Positions 1 through 11,200 of a stretch of DNA of 64,000 bases are shown here, in pieces. The position numbers were made by a program, and so were the translations under genes. The notes beneath the pieces are model-generated. The model had not been told where the DNA came from, made no database searches, and was given only the letters and a program-made list of their open reading frames with translations. The stretch is taken from contig MNCI01007769.1 of the NCBI GenBank assembly GCA_015680685.1, positions 168,831 to 232,830 on the forward strand, written 5' to 3'. The DNA comes from Gnetum montanum. Its lineage: Eukaryota > Streptophyta > Gnetopsida > Gnetales > Gnetaceae. Position 1 is the stretch's first letter. Each line of letters opens with the position of its first letter.

Positions 1-770
1 AGGGGTTTTCGCACAAGAATGCATTTCATCACAAGCAGTACGATGGGACAATGCTCACAACACATATGGCGAGACTAAATCAAACCGTTCACTAGTACAT
101 CCCCATTCATCGACTCATTCCCTATCCGTTCACCAACACATTTTATTCAGTCACACCTTTGATACACCCAGTACACCCAAAACTTTGATCATGTTGTCGC
201 ATACTGTAACATCTTGAAGTAGTCGCGACACATGACATAGCGCTTGCACATGAGTAAAAAATCAATGCAAAGTTTACAATTTCAAAAAAAAAAACTTGGT
301 ACTTCCCATATAAGCCCCAGGCGGGAAGGCAGTTGTCTCAAAACCAAATACTCATGTCCAAAATGGTCAAGCAGCATCCAGTTGCATGGATTTGGCTCTT
401 TGCCAACAGGAGCCCCCTAAAACATTAAACATGGGCCCTGTTCCTCCAAGGCATGTAACACATCTCCCCATAGCTTTGGTCTTGCCAAAAAGTTCTCTTG
501 AACACTAACCAAGAGCCTTGTTCCGCCAAAGGACGTACATCGCATGTATGAACTCCGAGTCTGCTAAATAATGGCTATTGACAAGGACCAGCATGCAGCA
601 CACCTGAGCATCCCATTTCCCAAGCACAATCCCTTGGGTAGTGATCGATCTCCGCAATCTCCGTTTTTCTACCAGCCACAAACTTCACTTTCCCGATCCC
701 ATGTACTACTAAACATGGTGCGATGATGTCTAGTCAAGTGGCAACATACAAAGTCTTTATATGGCTGCTT

Positions 771-851
771 GTGGTGTTTTGCACTTCTTTGCCGACGCTT
801 CTTGGGTGGATTCCTCCAAGCGTCAACAAAGAGGGACCAATGAAACACCAC
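771..851 (+). other. PPT and stem-loop spanning the 3' LTR boundary (element A)
   Basis: The purine tract AAAGAGGGACCAA ends at 840, directly before the LTR start TGAAACACC at 841. GTGGTGTTTTG (771-781) can pair with TGAAACACCAC (841-851). Inside it GCCGACGCTT (791-800) can pair with AAGCGTCAAC (818-827). The same layout recurs at 18190-18264, 46081-46161 and 56028-56106. Confidence 0.65.
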
Positions 852-984
852 AAAATTTCGAGATTGGTACTTATGCAGCAAGAAACAGGTCCTTGAGAGC
901 CACGAACAATCATGGCTACATTTGGTGTCGCACATTGCAACTTTGGGGATCAAAAGGCTTAATTTTCACTAAGTATGCAGTACC

Positions 985-1330
985 AGCGTATACGCCCAGC
1001 ATCCACAGCGTATACGCCCAGCGTATACACCCAGCGTAGACATCCAACTTACACGCCCAATGTACACTTCACATGTACGCTTGGAGGGTATAGCAAATGT
1101 TTACGCCTAACATGGAGTCTCCAAAGATAGAATGAAGATAGCACCGAAGAGCAAGAATTGAAGCAAGTCGGCAACCATCAACGTATACGCCCGGCGTATA
1201 CGCCCAGCCATTGTCGGTGTATACGCTGAGCATGTACGCCCAGCGTCCACAGCATCTACGCCCAGCATATCCAGCGTATAAGCCCAGCGTATATGCCCAA
1301 AGTCTACGCACATCTGATATAGAGTATACG
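985..1330 (+). repeat. LTR-internal minisatellite with self-complementary GCGTATACGC core
   Basis: About 15-bp units reading roughly ACGCCCAGCGTATAC are repeated many times, with an unrelated interruption at about 1090-1180. GCGTATACGC is palindromic, so the array can fold on itself. LTRs B and C carry a related but different array (GTACGCTGGCATCCAT units) at the same position. Confidence 0.8.
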
Positions 1331-1392
1331 CTCAGCAGATGTAATACATTGTACACTTGTAAATTTTACGCCCTTTTGCGCCCGGTCAACGT

Positions 1393-1438
1393 CCACGTGT
1401 CGCCCAACCCGAGTCTAGCATAACAACTAGTATTAAAA
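1393..1438 (+). promoter_or_regulatory. LTR promoter: ABRE/G-box CCACGTGTC plus TATA-like box
   Basis: CCACGTGTC at 1393-1401 is a perfect ACGT-core (ABRE/G-box) element. It lies about 30 bp before TATTAAAA at 1431-1438. LTR C keeps the perfect box at 46936-46944 and LTR B has CCACATGTC at 40054-40062, each just upstream of a TATA box. Confidence 0.55.
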
Positions 1439-2002
1439 CCCCACTTTTCCATTTGCACGAGAGGGTTGGCAAAAATCCCAGAGCATACCAGAGAATAATT
1501 ATGCTGTGCACCAGAGCTAAAAACCCCTTTACATTGGATAGTACTATATGCTGGGCACACAGTCTCTACACTACGCATATAGTCCAAACCAGCCGAGTCA
1601 TCCCTGCATCCACCAAGCCTTTTCGTCCGCCTTATGTTCCATCATAATTGCGTTAGGCCTGTGCATTATACTTTCCTTCTATAATATCATTGTTTATAGT
1701 TTACACTAATTTCTTACATGTGCTCTGTTTACACTCATTTACATTTACGTCCTATTCGCATTTGTTACGCTGTTTACGCTCTCGTTTATGCCTGTTACAC
1801 TGTTTACACATAACCCAGCATATAGCACATCGTCATACGTTCGAGGAAATCCTTGTCTGATCCACGTGAGGACCACCCAAGGTACTCTACCTTTGTGCAT
1901 TCCAGCTCGCCCTCAGGTGAAGGTAGGATCTTCTGTGGATGTCCTATGATCCCACGGTCTTTGTTCCGTTCCAGCCGAAGATCGACGATTTCAGACGGTA
2001 CA

Positions 2003-3126
2003 ACAAAGTTTGCAAATCAGTATAACTTTCATGACTAAGGCTGGTTGCTACACTACGCTACGCTACATAGCATAGTAAGAATGCAACACAGATGTAGCAG
2101 AATGTGTGATAAGGTGATATGCTATGCCAAGCATGCTATGATATAAAGCATAGGAAGGCATCTAGGTGGTTATGTGACATCAATGCACTCCACCTAATCA
2201 AACCTTTGGCACACATCTCCAGACGCTGATGGTGCAAATATAGCATATTTATTGCATGATAGGTTCACATCACAATGGTTACGTAGGTCCAACGGTCATA
2301 CATGGCATGAGTGGCACCAGAAAAACAACAAAGGCCCGAGGCACGTAACATCCAAACTGCCCCCTTCGCATATCCTTAGTCCTATAAATACCCCAGCAAA
2401 CAGTAGGCAAAGAGGTCTGATATTTTTTGAAAAGAGAAAATGCTGGTAGTTTCTAAAGAGTTCGCATTCTTCTTGAAGCAAACATCTTTCAAGGGATGGG
2501 AACTTTTCAAACTCTAAACAAACTTCTCCTCTCTCCAGCATTGTAACATCAAAGTTATCTATTTGACACTGGAAATAGTGAGCCTTTCTCAGCTGGTGTT
2601 TTGTCCTGTCTTCATTCTACCACCTTGGTAGAATATCACATTACTAGCACCCAAGTCCGCTTTCAAGTGTATACCCCTTTTTTCTTAACACGCCCTAGTT
2701 ACTCTTGGGATCTCTGCACTCCAGCATGTCGTGCAACCGATTGTCTCTACCCTGATAGAGCAAACTTGTAGCTTCAGAGTGGTGCATGGCTCTAACTACA
2801 CTTTACTCTATTTCTTGATTTTCATCTTGTTTTGCATTATTTTTCTATTTTATTTACCTTCAAGCATTACTTCACATTATTGTCACATTTTACACTATTT
2901 TCCTTCTGCTTTATTTACTTTCAATAATTATTTCACATCTTGCATTATTTATGTCGCAAAAGGCTATATAGATGTCAATGTAAGTCCTTGTCTAATCGAC
3001 CAGACCGTTCAGGGTGCCCTGAGTCCGCACACACCTAGCATGGCCCTCCCATGGTTGCAGGGTCGAAACTGTCATGCCCGCCGACCCCCTGGTGCTTTCC
3101 AGCCACCGACGTTTTTGGTTGCTATA
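2003..3126 (+). repeat. 5' LTR of element 1 (3' portion)
   Basis: It matches 18832-19962 along its length: AAAGTTTGCAAATCAG at the left, a GCTACGCTACATAGCATAG palindrome near 2050, a TATA box, and the end CCGACGTTTTTGGTTGC. The terminal TACA has decayed to TATA at 3126. The U3 start is missing because element A inserted here. Confidence 0.85.
2383..2390 (+). promoter_or_regulatory. TATA box of element 1 5' LTR
   Basis: CCTATAAATACC contains TATAAATA at 2383-2390. The 3' LTR has the same box in the same context at 19231-19238. Confidence 0.6.
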
Positions 3127-3132
3127 GTTTTC

Positions 3133-3150
3133 TAGTGCTAGAAGGAAGGA
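3133..3150 (+). other. Primer-binding site of element 1 (decayed)
   Basis: TAGTGCTAGAAGGAAGGA begins six bases after the LTR end. It is a C-to-T/G-to-A decayed form of TGGCGCTAGAAGGAGGG seen intact in element B (40691) and nearly intact in element 3 (51821-51839, minus). I could not assign the priming tRNA. Confidence 0.7.
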
Positions 3151-3199
3151 ACTTTAGTGCCTTTTCTATGTGTCATGGTACTTCTGTGAGCCTTCTGCA

Positions 3200-3890
3200 C
3201 CCTGATACACATGAGCGTAAATGTAACATACTCTTGCAATTGTTTGTGCTTTGTGCAATGTAGATCGGTTGCCTCAATGGTTCCTTGGGAGCCCTATAGA
3301 ACACAAGGCCTCCGATCGTCAGTTAACTAGGTTGTTTTATGATTTTCTTGCATGCGTTCTACACCCCATCTCATGTGCTACAGACCAGTCACTTTGACAA
3401 TCCCTCTGGGACCCTATGAGACATAAACCCTGCTTGGTCGCTAATTAGCTTGCCCATCTTACAGTTGTCTGGCATGCGTTCTGTACCCCATTTCATGTGG
3501 TATAGATTCGTTGCTTCGACGGTCCTTAGGGGATCCTACAAGACAAAAATCCTTCTTGTTAACTTTCTCATCTTACGGTAGTCTCATAAGCCTTCTACAT
3601 CCTGACACACATTAGTGTAGACCTGACACCCATCTGTGGTTGTTTACGCATTGTGCGGTGTAGATCGGTGGCCTCGACGGTTGCTCGGGAACCCTACAAG
3701 ACATAAAGCCTCCAACAGCTAGTTAACTCACCTTCCCCTTTTATAGTAGTCTTACATGCGCTCTACACCCTAGCTTGCATAGGCATAAAATGTGACACCC
3801 TATTGTGGTTGTTTGTGGCTTGTGTGGTGCAGGTCGGTCACCCCAACAGTTCCTCCAGAATCTGGCAAGACGTAAACCTTCTTTTTACTG
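3200..3890 (+). repeat. Tandem repeats in the 5' leader of element 1
   Basis: Five diverged units begin near 3260, 3381, 3503, 3660 and 3829. Each contains a block like TAGATCGGTGGCCTCGACGG followed by a purine-rich CAAGACATAAAGCC stretch. Spacing is about 121, 122, 157 and 169 bp. The array lies between PBS and gag, and no coding region is seen in it. Confidence 0.7.
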
Positions 3891-3970
3891 CATTTTTCGA
3901 CTTTCTTGTTCGATTACACTCTTTGGCATAGCTTTTTCATTTCTTATTTTGCATAATTACTTACTTAACA

Positions 3971-6940
3971 ATGGTTTTTTTAACTACCTCTGTCAATGCC
4001 TTCAACGTGGAAGTTCCCTTTAACATTGAAGTTCCCATCGCGGTTCAAGGCACTGCTCGTGTCGAACAACCACTAAACCTAACTCAAGAAGCACGTTGGT
4101 CTCTTAGAATAAAAAACTAAGGACCTCAAGGATTGACCCAGCAACACAAGCATTACAGTTTCCTTTTTGCAAAGGTGTAGACTTATCTACCCTTAGATTT
4201 ACATGAACTCGAAGAAAAATGTAGCTTCGAGTTCACTTACTGTAATGGGAAGGAATTTGTTCCTACCCCGAGTGTTTCTTTACCTTTAACACAAGCATAC
4301 CAAAGACATCTAGATCAACTAATCTAGTTGACTAGGCTTAGGGAGGAATAGGACACCACGTCTAACTAGGATGATGCCTTCTAGGATGGACAGGAGGAGC
4401 TCGATTCCCAATCTGACAAGGGAGGTCAAGCCAACCTCGTTCCTGTCCTACCTACCCAGTCCTTCTGGGCCAACCCACTATCCATCACTGCTCCTTTTAT
4501 CATCACACCAATGCTTTAGCAACCTACAACCGCAAGTACAATAGGTAGCCATGTGACATTCCTGGAATATCATCTTCCTTATTCCCCGGTTGCGTTCGCA
4601 GCAACTATGCCATCGCAAACTATTCATCAGCATATCCTTGTAGTACGTAACATGCCTATCACAACTACCCTACCACATGTTCACATTGTACCTATTGCGC
4701 AACTACACATAACTTCTATGTAAATTCCTATGCTCGCATCTATTCTACCCATAATGATAGGCCCAGGCTGGTCCATGTGGTGGACCCCGTTCGCTCCTTC
4801 GTCTGTTCTACAACCATCACAGATGTCTCACTATGCTCACCCTCAGACCTACCCAACCTTGCAAGCAGTACATCCTAGCATGGGACCATGGTCTATCCCA
4901 CCGGTGACTCAAATGGTCTATCCGATAGCCCAACCTATTATTGCTGCTCTAGCAGTACCATCCACTAGGTGGTGGATAGCGCAAGTACCACCTTTAGCAG
5001 GGGCAGCTCCAATGGCACTGCAGATGGTTCAACCCGCCACGACCACCATACCACATATGGGAGCTACCTCTGCGGTTCCTCAACTATCTACAATGTCGCC
5101 AGGTCTAGACCAAGCATTTCATCTCATCTAGACCCTCATTGAGGAAATAAAATGCCTCAAAGTTGTGGGGTCTAACATGGTACAACTTATGGACTTTTAC
5201 CAGGATGACTCCATCAACTCTACAATCCCTACTTTAACCTTACCACCCGGGATGTCTCTCCTGCACTTCACAAAGTACGATGGGGAGGGAGATCCCAACG
5301 CACATCTCGTCACTTTCTGGTCAGAGTCTTTGCTATTGCAACAATGGCTGCATATGATCATTCGTGTCTTCGCCATGTCTCTAGCCAGGAAGGCCATAGA
5401 TTGGTACCACACATTGTCATGTTCATCCATTTCAACTTTGGAAAAAATCTTGACCCAGTTCATGACATGCTTCAAGTATAACCTGAAGCTAGAAACCATG
5501 CTAGATCAACTGATGAGCGTGAAACAAGACCCGCTAGAACCAGTCAAAAACTTCATTCAACATTGGAGCGCAACCCTCAACGAAATCCACAAGCCCATTG
5601 CAGAGGCCCACTTATTGGCCATCTTTAAGGATGCAGTAAAAGACTTCATCGAGTCCAGTTTGTATTATCTTGCTCCTCACTCTCTGAGTCAGGCTTTCAC
5701 TCAAAATAAAAGCATACAAGATGCGGTTGAGGTAAGCAAAGACCTGGCCTACGTTGGTTACAAGAATACCTTTGTAAAAAGGGACAAGGATAAGGCCCCA
5801 ACAACCACATTGGCTACTGTGGCAACCGAGGCTAAGCCCAAACCTAGCAGAACAGTAGCAAGAATAATAAAAAACCAGTCATACCTGTAGCAAACCCTGT
5901 GCCTAAAATGGGCCAAGCACAACAACCTACTGCACCTATGCCCAAGACGTCTGCATACACTAAACCCAACTTTGAGCGCAAAGATCACTCAAAATATACC
6001 CCACTACCTCTCAAACCTTCATAACTTCTGAAGCAACTGTTGGCAGCAGGATACATCCAACACTAGAAAATGTTGGAAGAAGCAAAACCAAGACATCAAA
6101 ACTACTGCGAGCTCCTTAGGAATCCCTCTTTGGCCCTACACAATGAGCCTCTAGTTCCTAGGGGTTTTAGGCTAGACAAGTTTTGTGACTACCACCAACT
6201 ATATGGTCACACCACGAATTATTGTCTATCGTTGCAGGATGACATCCAATGATTAATTGATCTAGGGAAGTTGATGTTGGATGAAAACAACCCAATACAC
6301 CCTGAAAATCAATCTATGTATGTCTACATAGATCCCCTTAATGCCAACAATGTCGGTTACATAATCAACACCATTGGCATTGATGATGATCCCAAGCCAC
6401 CCCACCAGCCATTTGTGATCCGTGTGCCTTAGCATAGTGCACCAGCACCACCAATAGTTGGCCCAAGCTAGCAGCTGTCCTTCATCCTGAAAGTCCCACA
6501 ATGGGTAGCTACCTTTGCACCACCTATTGGTGAGGCCACGTGGCCCCATCAGATACCACCTCTAGCTCCATTCATCATCAGGGGACCAACATCTTCGACG
6601 GCCCCTACCTCACGCAATAGAATTAAACAACCTCCTTGCCCCGTAAGGCGAGAAGCCCATTTGTTGAGCGAGACATTGAAGGGAAGTACTGTCAAGGGAA
6701 TCCATAGGCCTACACCTTCACCACTTGCATTTGCACCTTCGTCACTAAATATGAACGTCAACATGATTACGTAGCCTACATTACCTTCCCGACAAGGATC
6801 TGAACCTAGATCCGAAGTCACCTCTCCTTGGGAGATTCGTCTCCTAGGATGAATTGAAGAGGAGGAAAGTGTTGAACAAGCAGGTGGCCAAGACCTTTTC
6901 GATGCCCTCACCCAGGTTGGGCAAGCCATAAAGTAGAAAA
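3971..6940 (+). pseudogene. gag: gag of element 1 (capsid, zinc knuckle, linker), decayed
   Basis: Gag is the nucleocapsid precursor that packages element RNA in virus-like particles. The ATG at 3971 (context AACAATGG) opens a frame broken by TAG/TAA. A Pro/Gln/Met-rich stretch (4730-5131) leads into the clearest part, 5165-5890, a retrotransposon gag domain with FTKYDGEGDPNAHLVTF and IDWYHTLS. At about 6170-6250 is a compact knuckle, FCDYHQLYGHTTNYC, followed by LQDDIQ. From 6260 to 6940 is a Pro-rich linker with repeats such as PFVIRVP and SFILKVP. Gag homologues occur in element B (41298-42990) and element 3 (about 49.9-51.4 kb, minus). Several frameshifts are likely. Confidence 0.8.
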
Positions 6941-6942
6941 AT

Positions 6943-7560
6943 GTTACATTGAGCTTGTACAACCTAATCATGACATTTGTACCCCACCGAGAGGCTCTAA
7001 TCCGCATGTTGACAGCGATTCCGGTTAATGAAAACATGCCAACAGAGGAGGAAGCGATTCACTCAGTAATGTTTTCCTCTATACATGCAGAGCCCACACT
7101 ACCTAAATTAACTTTCAGTAACGACACCATTAGGGAAGATCCCAAAGGGGGTCAAGTGACTACAACACCTCTCTTTATCACAATTTGGGTTAGCCAACAC
7201 TAGATCTGAAGGGTACACATTGATGATGGGGCTACACAAACGTCATTTCCTTCCCTATTATGGATAATTTGGGATTGGTTGACTAGATCAAACCAATGAT
7301 GACATCGTGTCTGAGGTCCTTCAATGGGCCATGCATCCTGGTGAAGGGCATAGTCCATGTAAAATTCATAGTAGGGAACCAATTCCCCACAAATGCAACA
7401 TTCATCATAGTCGAAGAAATGCCTGGGTTTAACCTGATCTTTGGAAGGTCATGGTTAGTGCAACTTAGGACTATCTCCTCGCCTATACACTAGGAAGTCC
7501 ACTTACCATATGCAGGTAGAGAAGTGGTAATCCATGGTGACGAAGTGGCAGCGCAAGCAA
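6943..7560 (+). pseudogene. Aspartic protease region of element 1, decayed
   Basis: The retroviral-type aspartic protease matures Gag-Pol. The leading block (SLYNLIMTFVPHREALIRML, about 6949-7010) is typical of Tat elements upstream of PR. The active-site position reads VHIDDGAT (about 7215-7240), where most proteases have D-S/T-G. The downstream flap and C-terminal motif, EEMPGFNLIFGRSWLVQL (about 7415-7475), is conserved with element B (MPSFNMILGRPWL) and element 3 (ILGFNLILGRPWL). Stops and a frameshift interrupt it. The polymerase frame resumes only at about 13.5 kb, on the far side of the antisense gene. Confidence 0.75.
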
Positions 7561-8253
7561 TCAGTAATGTAAACATAGAACAAGGCTGAGAAGTGAGAAT
7601 CTCTAAGAATGAGGCACCTATTCATGCATGCATTAATCATCCAACGGAGGGATCGACCCAGTGAGCCAACCCCCGAATTGACAATGCATGGGTCGAGTTG
7701 CCCTTCCAAACGAAGGATAATGATGTGAACAAGGGCCCTGGTGAAACTCCTTGACCTTATGTTCCGATCAATCCATGAAGGGTCAAGAAGCAGCTATGCA
7801 TAGGCATAGTAGTTATACGGCTTCGCACATGGTTGATGTCCCTTGTACATTCGTTGTTTCTTCACCCTATTAGCATGCTATCACTTTGGCATGCTACGCT
7901 ATGGCCTGGAATGGCCTAAAATTAGCATCGTTGCTTTTTGCTTTGTTAAAATGCCATTCTTTTGGCCTACTATGCTAATGGCCTGAAATGGCCTAAAACT
8001 AGCATTGTTGCCTTTCACTCTGACATGTTACGCAACCGCCCAAAATGGCCCAAAAATAGAGATGACCCGAGATGACCTAAAACTAGCATATGAAAGCATG
8101 AAAAATTTACAGAGTACACGAAGTTAAAATAAAGTTGATTTTTTTTTGAAGTTATTTCATTCTATTCAAAATTTTTTCCCATTGGCAATGTTTGCAAAAT
8201 TTTCAATGGATTTCAAAATTTCAGCACTTCAAAAAGAAGAAAATCCCATGCTG
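7561..8253 (+). repeat. Spacer with TAAACTAGC-type hairpins, left flank of cargo
   Basis: No gene is seen. Three hairpin motifs are present: GGCCTGGAATGGCC followed by TAAAATTAGC at 7903-7926, GGCCTGAAATGGCC followed by TAAAACTAGC at 7980-8003, and a weaker one at 8061-8087. The same motif recurs on the other flank of the cargo (12985-13410). Confidence 0.6.
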
Positions 8254-11200
8254 TCATAGGTTGTCTCTGTTTGCATCGGCTTTGCTGTTTGCCTCCATTA
8301 CGTCTACCTGTTCATCATTCCCCCCTATGTTGCCTTCTACCGATTCTTCATTCCCCCCCTATATAGGCCTTGCATCTTCATCTAGAGCCTACATTCTAAG
8401 AATGAGGCAGTTGGCTAGGGAAACACACACAACAAACATAAGTTACAACATAGCATGAGCACCTACTCATTAAGGCAACTAACCTGAGAGGAACCTGGGT
8501 CAGTCTTAAAGGGTATCTGGTCTAGACCGAGCCTCATGCAATGCCAAATCTCCTATGTCGTAATGTCCATCCAATGCCTATTGCTAGGTTCATCATTCAC
8601 GGCAGTAGCTTTCTCCCTTTCCATGGTTGTCCATCTTAGAGGCTCTGAGGAAAGGTAGGTGGTTGCAGTCTCTTCTGTAGGAAGGTCTACCTTAAAGTCA
8701 TGGGACTCCGTGACCCTCATCTACTCCTTAAACTTAACGTAGTCCTGAAAAGCACCAATGGAATTCACAAATGCCTCATACGTAAATGCCTCAATAGAAG
8801 CATCTTTAAACAATTTTTGATGCATCTCATTCTTCAGCTTGTACATATGTTTGTGATCTCTCTAGGTTTTCCCCCATTCAAAGACCTTGGCACTAATGTA
8901 TTTCATGTCTTGGCACTTCTGGGCTAGCAAGTCCATATACATTTGCTATTCGACTATCTCATAGGTGGATTCAACGTTCTGGTGGATGACAGTCCAAAAT
9001 CTAGCATAGTCATCTACATCTATTTTCCAATCGACAACGTCAAGGTTACAATTTATAAGAAAAGCGTTCCTCAATCTAAGATTCTCCACCTCGACAGCCA
9101 GGTCAACCTCTCTCTACTCAATCCTTTTGACCTATTTCCACAAGTCCACATTGGTGCGCCTGCACTCCCATAGAGAGCATGTCGAGTGCAAGACACACTT
9201 ATAAGCCTCATCAAATGTGTGACGAGACACATCAATCACATTGGATGAGAGTGTAGGCATGGTGCCAACCTTTATAGGTCTTGCCAGGTACCACTTGAGC
9301 GAAGAGGCTATTTAACGCATGGAGTGTAATAATCGCATTAGCATAGCATAATCAAAAAATTCAAAAATTTTAGCATAGAAACATAAGGATAGTTAATACG
9401 GTTACTTACCCACACGAGGGTCTGCCTGCTGAAGGCGTTTGGTCATGTCATTGACAAGTCCCTGAAAAAATGCAAACTTGTCGGGGACCTCAGCCCACGA
9501 CCTAGCATGAGACGGTTGGGGTCTAGAGACATCAGTAGTAGCACCTGTTACATGATTAAGCATGTCAGGGACATCCAAAGTGCACTATGATAAAGCCACA
9601 TAGAGCCTAACTCACCAGTATCCGACTATAGTCTTTCTTCTTGCCAATGCAAGATGATCACGGTAGCCTCAGTGGAGGACCATGCAAGCCCTGTCCTCAT
9701 GCACTGGTGCCTTTCCTTTTAGGAGACCAACATCTTTTTTATTTAGGGGAGCTACCTCTTCGTTTGTTGGAAGAGGCTCCCTAATGACAAGAGCCCCTAC
9801 CCTAAAGATAGGACCTCCCCTGCTCCTTACCAGGGCCATTTCCTCCAAAACTGGGGCCTCCACGTCTTTATTCATCGCCCCATCCTAAGGGTTGAAACTT
9901 CCTCATCACCTTCTTCTTCATCTTCTTCTTCCTCTACTAGGAAAAATGCATGTTTGTGTCAATTCAAAACAACTTAGCTCAAACAAGATGCTATGCTACA
10001 ATGCACGGCCTAACACAACATAGCGTAGCAAACTATAGCAAAGTAAGAATTACACAAAAATGCTTACCAATGGACAGTTGCATCCTCCATAGCTTGAGCC
10101 ATAGTCTTCTTCCCTCCTCTTCATGAAGGTTTTCCCTTGCTAGAGAAGGTCTATTCCTTTGCAGCTCCTTGGGCATAGTCTCGACTATGAGACATTCACC
10201 CCATGTCATGCTATTGGCTATAATAGAAGGCATCTCTCCTACATTGTCCTTGCCACAAACACTACAAACTATTCTATCTTTAGTTGTTATAGCCAACGAA
10301 TCCCTGACCATTTCCAGGGGATCCTGGGCTCGCATAGTCCAGGGGACCTATCGAATCCATGGCATGGGAATCTAGTCGTGATCTAGCATGGACCAGACTT
10401 CATCCTCCTGGACCACCAAGAACTCCCCAAAGCGCATGGTGTATGTTAGAGCAGGACCTCATTTGTTCACAAAGTCCCAAAATCGTGGCCTGCAAGCCAC
10501 TACATAGAAAATCAGCCCAGTTGTTGTAGGCCCCTTCTTCCATGACGTCCTGCATTACCCAGGCCTGCTCAAGCCCTAGGACGTTCCCTTGGGTAAGCAT
10601 TTGAGGGAATGTGCAAGCATGAAAGATTGGGTATATCCCCATGGAAAGGCCTTCCTTAAGCTTCTCCATGGGGAACCCTTTTCACTCCTTGGTGAGCCTC
10701 AACCACTCCTCAATATGTTGCTTCTGAAGAGTCAACTCCTGGTTTCCCTTTGACACTATGGGGGCACCGTCGGTCGGAACGTCGAACAGATCTACGAACA
10801 GCTGATGAGTGATTTCCATGATCACCTACACACCTCCTACGAACGTGCGAAACCTGCTCATCCTCCCAAAGAATGAGTTGATTAGGGAAATCATCTCAGT
10901 TGTAGAGATGCCTAGATTCAGAGCCATGAAAAAATCCATGAGCCCCACCTTTCAAACTTTCTTAAGCAAGGAGTCTAGGACCCCTCGTTCTAACCAGCTT
11001 TGGCTTGTCACTACTTCATCGTATTTGAAGTAGATGTTTGCCCCTTGCCTTTTGGCGGTTACCACCATCACCTCATGAGGGTTCTTCACCCCTGAAATAG
11101 CTTCACAAAACATACTTAGCATAATGATGCAGAGAATGCAAAGATTATGAAAACACTTAAGCATGCAATGCCTGCATTTTGACTCACTAGGTCTATATGG

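Larger units (their letters stand above)
1..2002 (+). mobile_element. 3' end of a non-autonomous gag-protease LTR element (element A), nested in element 1
   Basis: Positions 1-840 align by eye with the 3' untranslated part of element B (about 45230-46150), including the text around the PPT, and 841-2002 is the matching 3' LTR. The rest of the element lies left of the window. It sits inside the 5' LTR of element 1: after its terminal TACA at 2002 the sequence continues directly in homology to the middle of the element 1 3' LTR (18832 onward). The bases ACAAA after 2002 resemble ATAAA at the uninterrupted site and are the likely target duplication. No coding region is visible in 1-840. Confidence 0.8.
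841..2002 (+). repeat. 3' LTR of element A
   Basis: It starts TGAAACACC after a PPT and ends TACA. It is homologous over its length to LTRs at 38958-40685 and 46151-47567, including the CCACGTGTC box, the TATA-like box and the conserved 3' block with ACCATCCAAGGTACTCTAC-like text. Confidence 0.85.

Noticed and set aside
1069-1356. Minus-strand frames over the LTR minisatellite, repetitive Tyr/Gly/Ala-rich proteins
   Set aside because: Shadows of the GCGTATACGC repeat; not conserved in the other LTRs.
10033-10335. CSVCGKD as a zinc finger in the cargo
   Set aside because: Only one Cys pair is seen and the other copies do not show it; it may not even be in the spliced frame.
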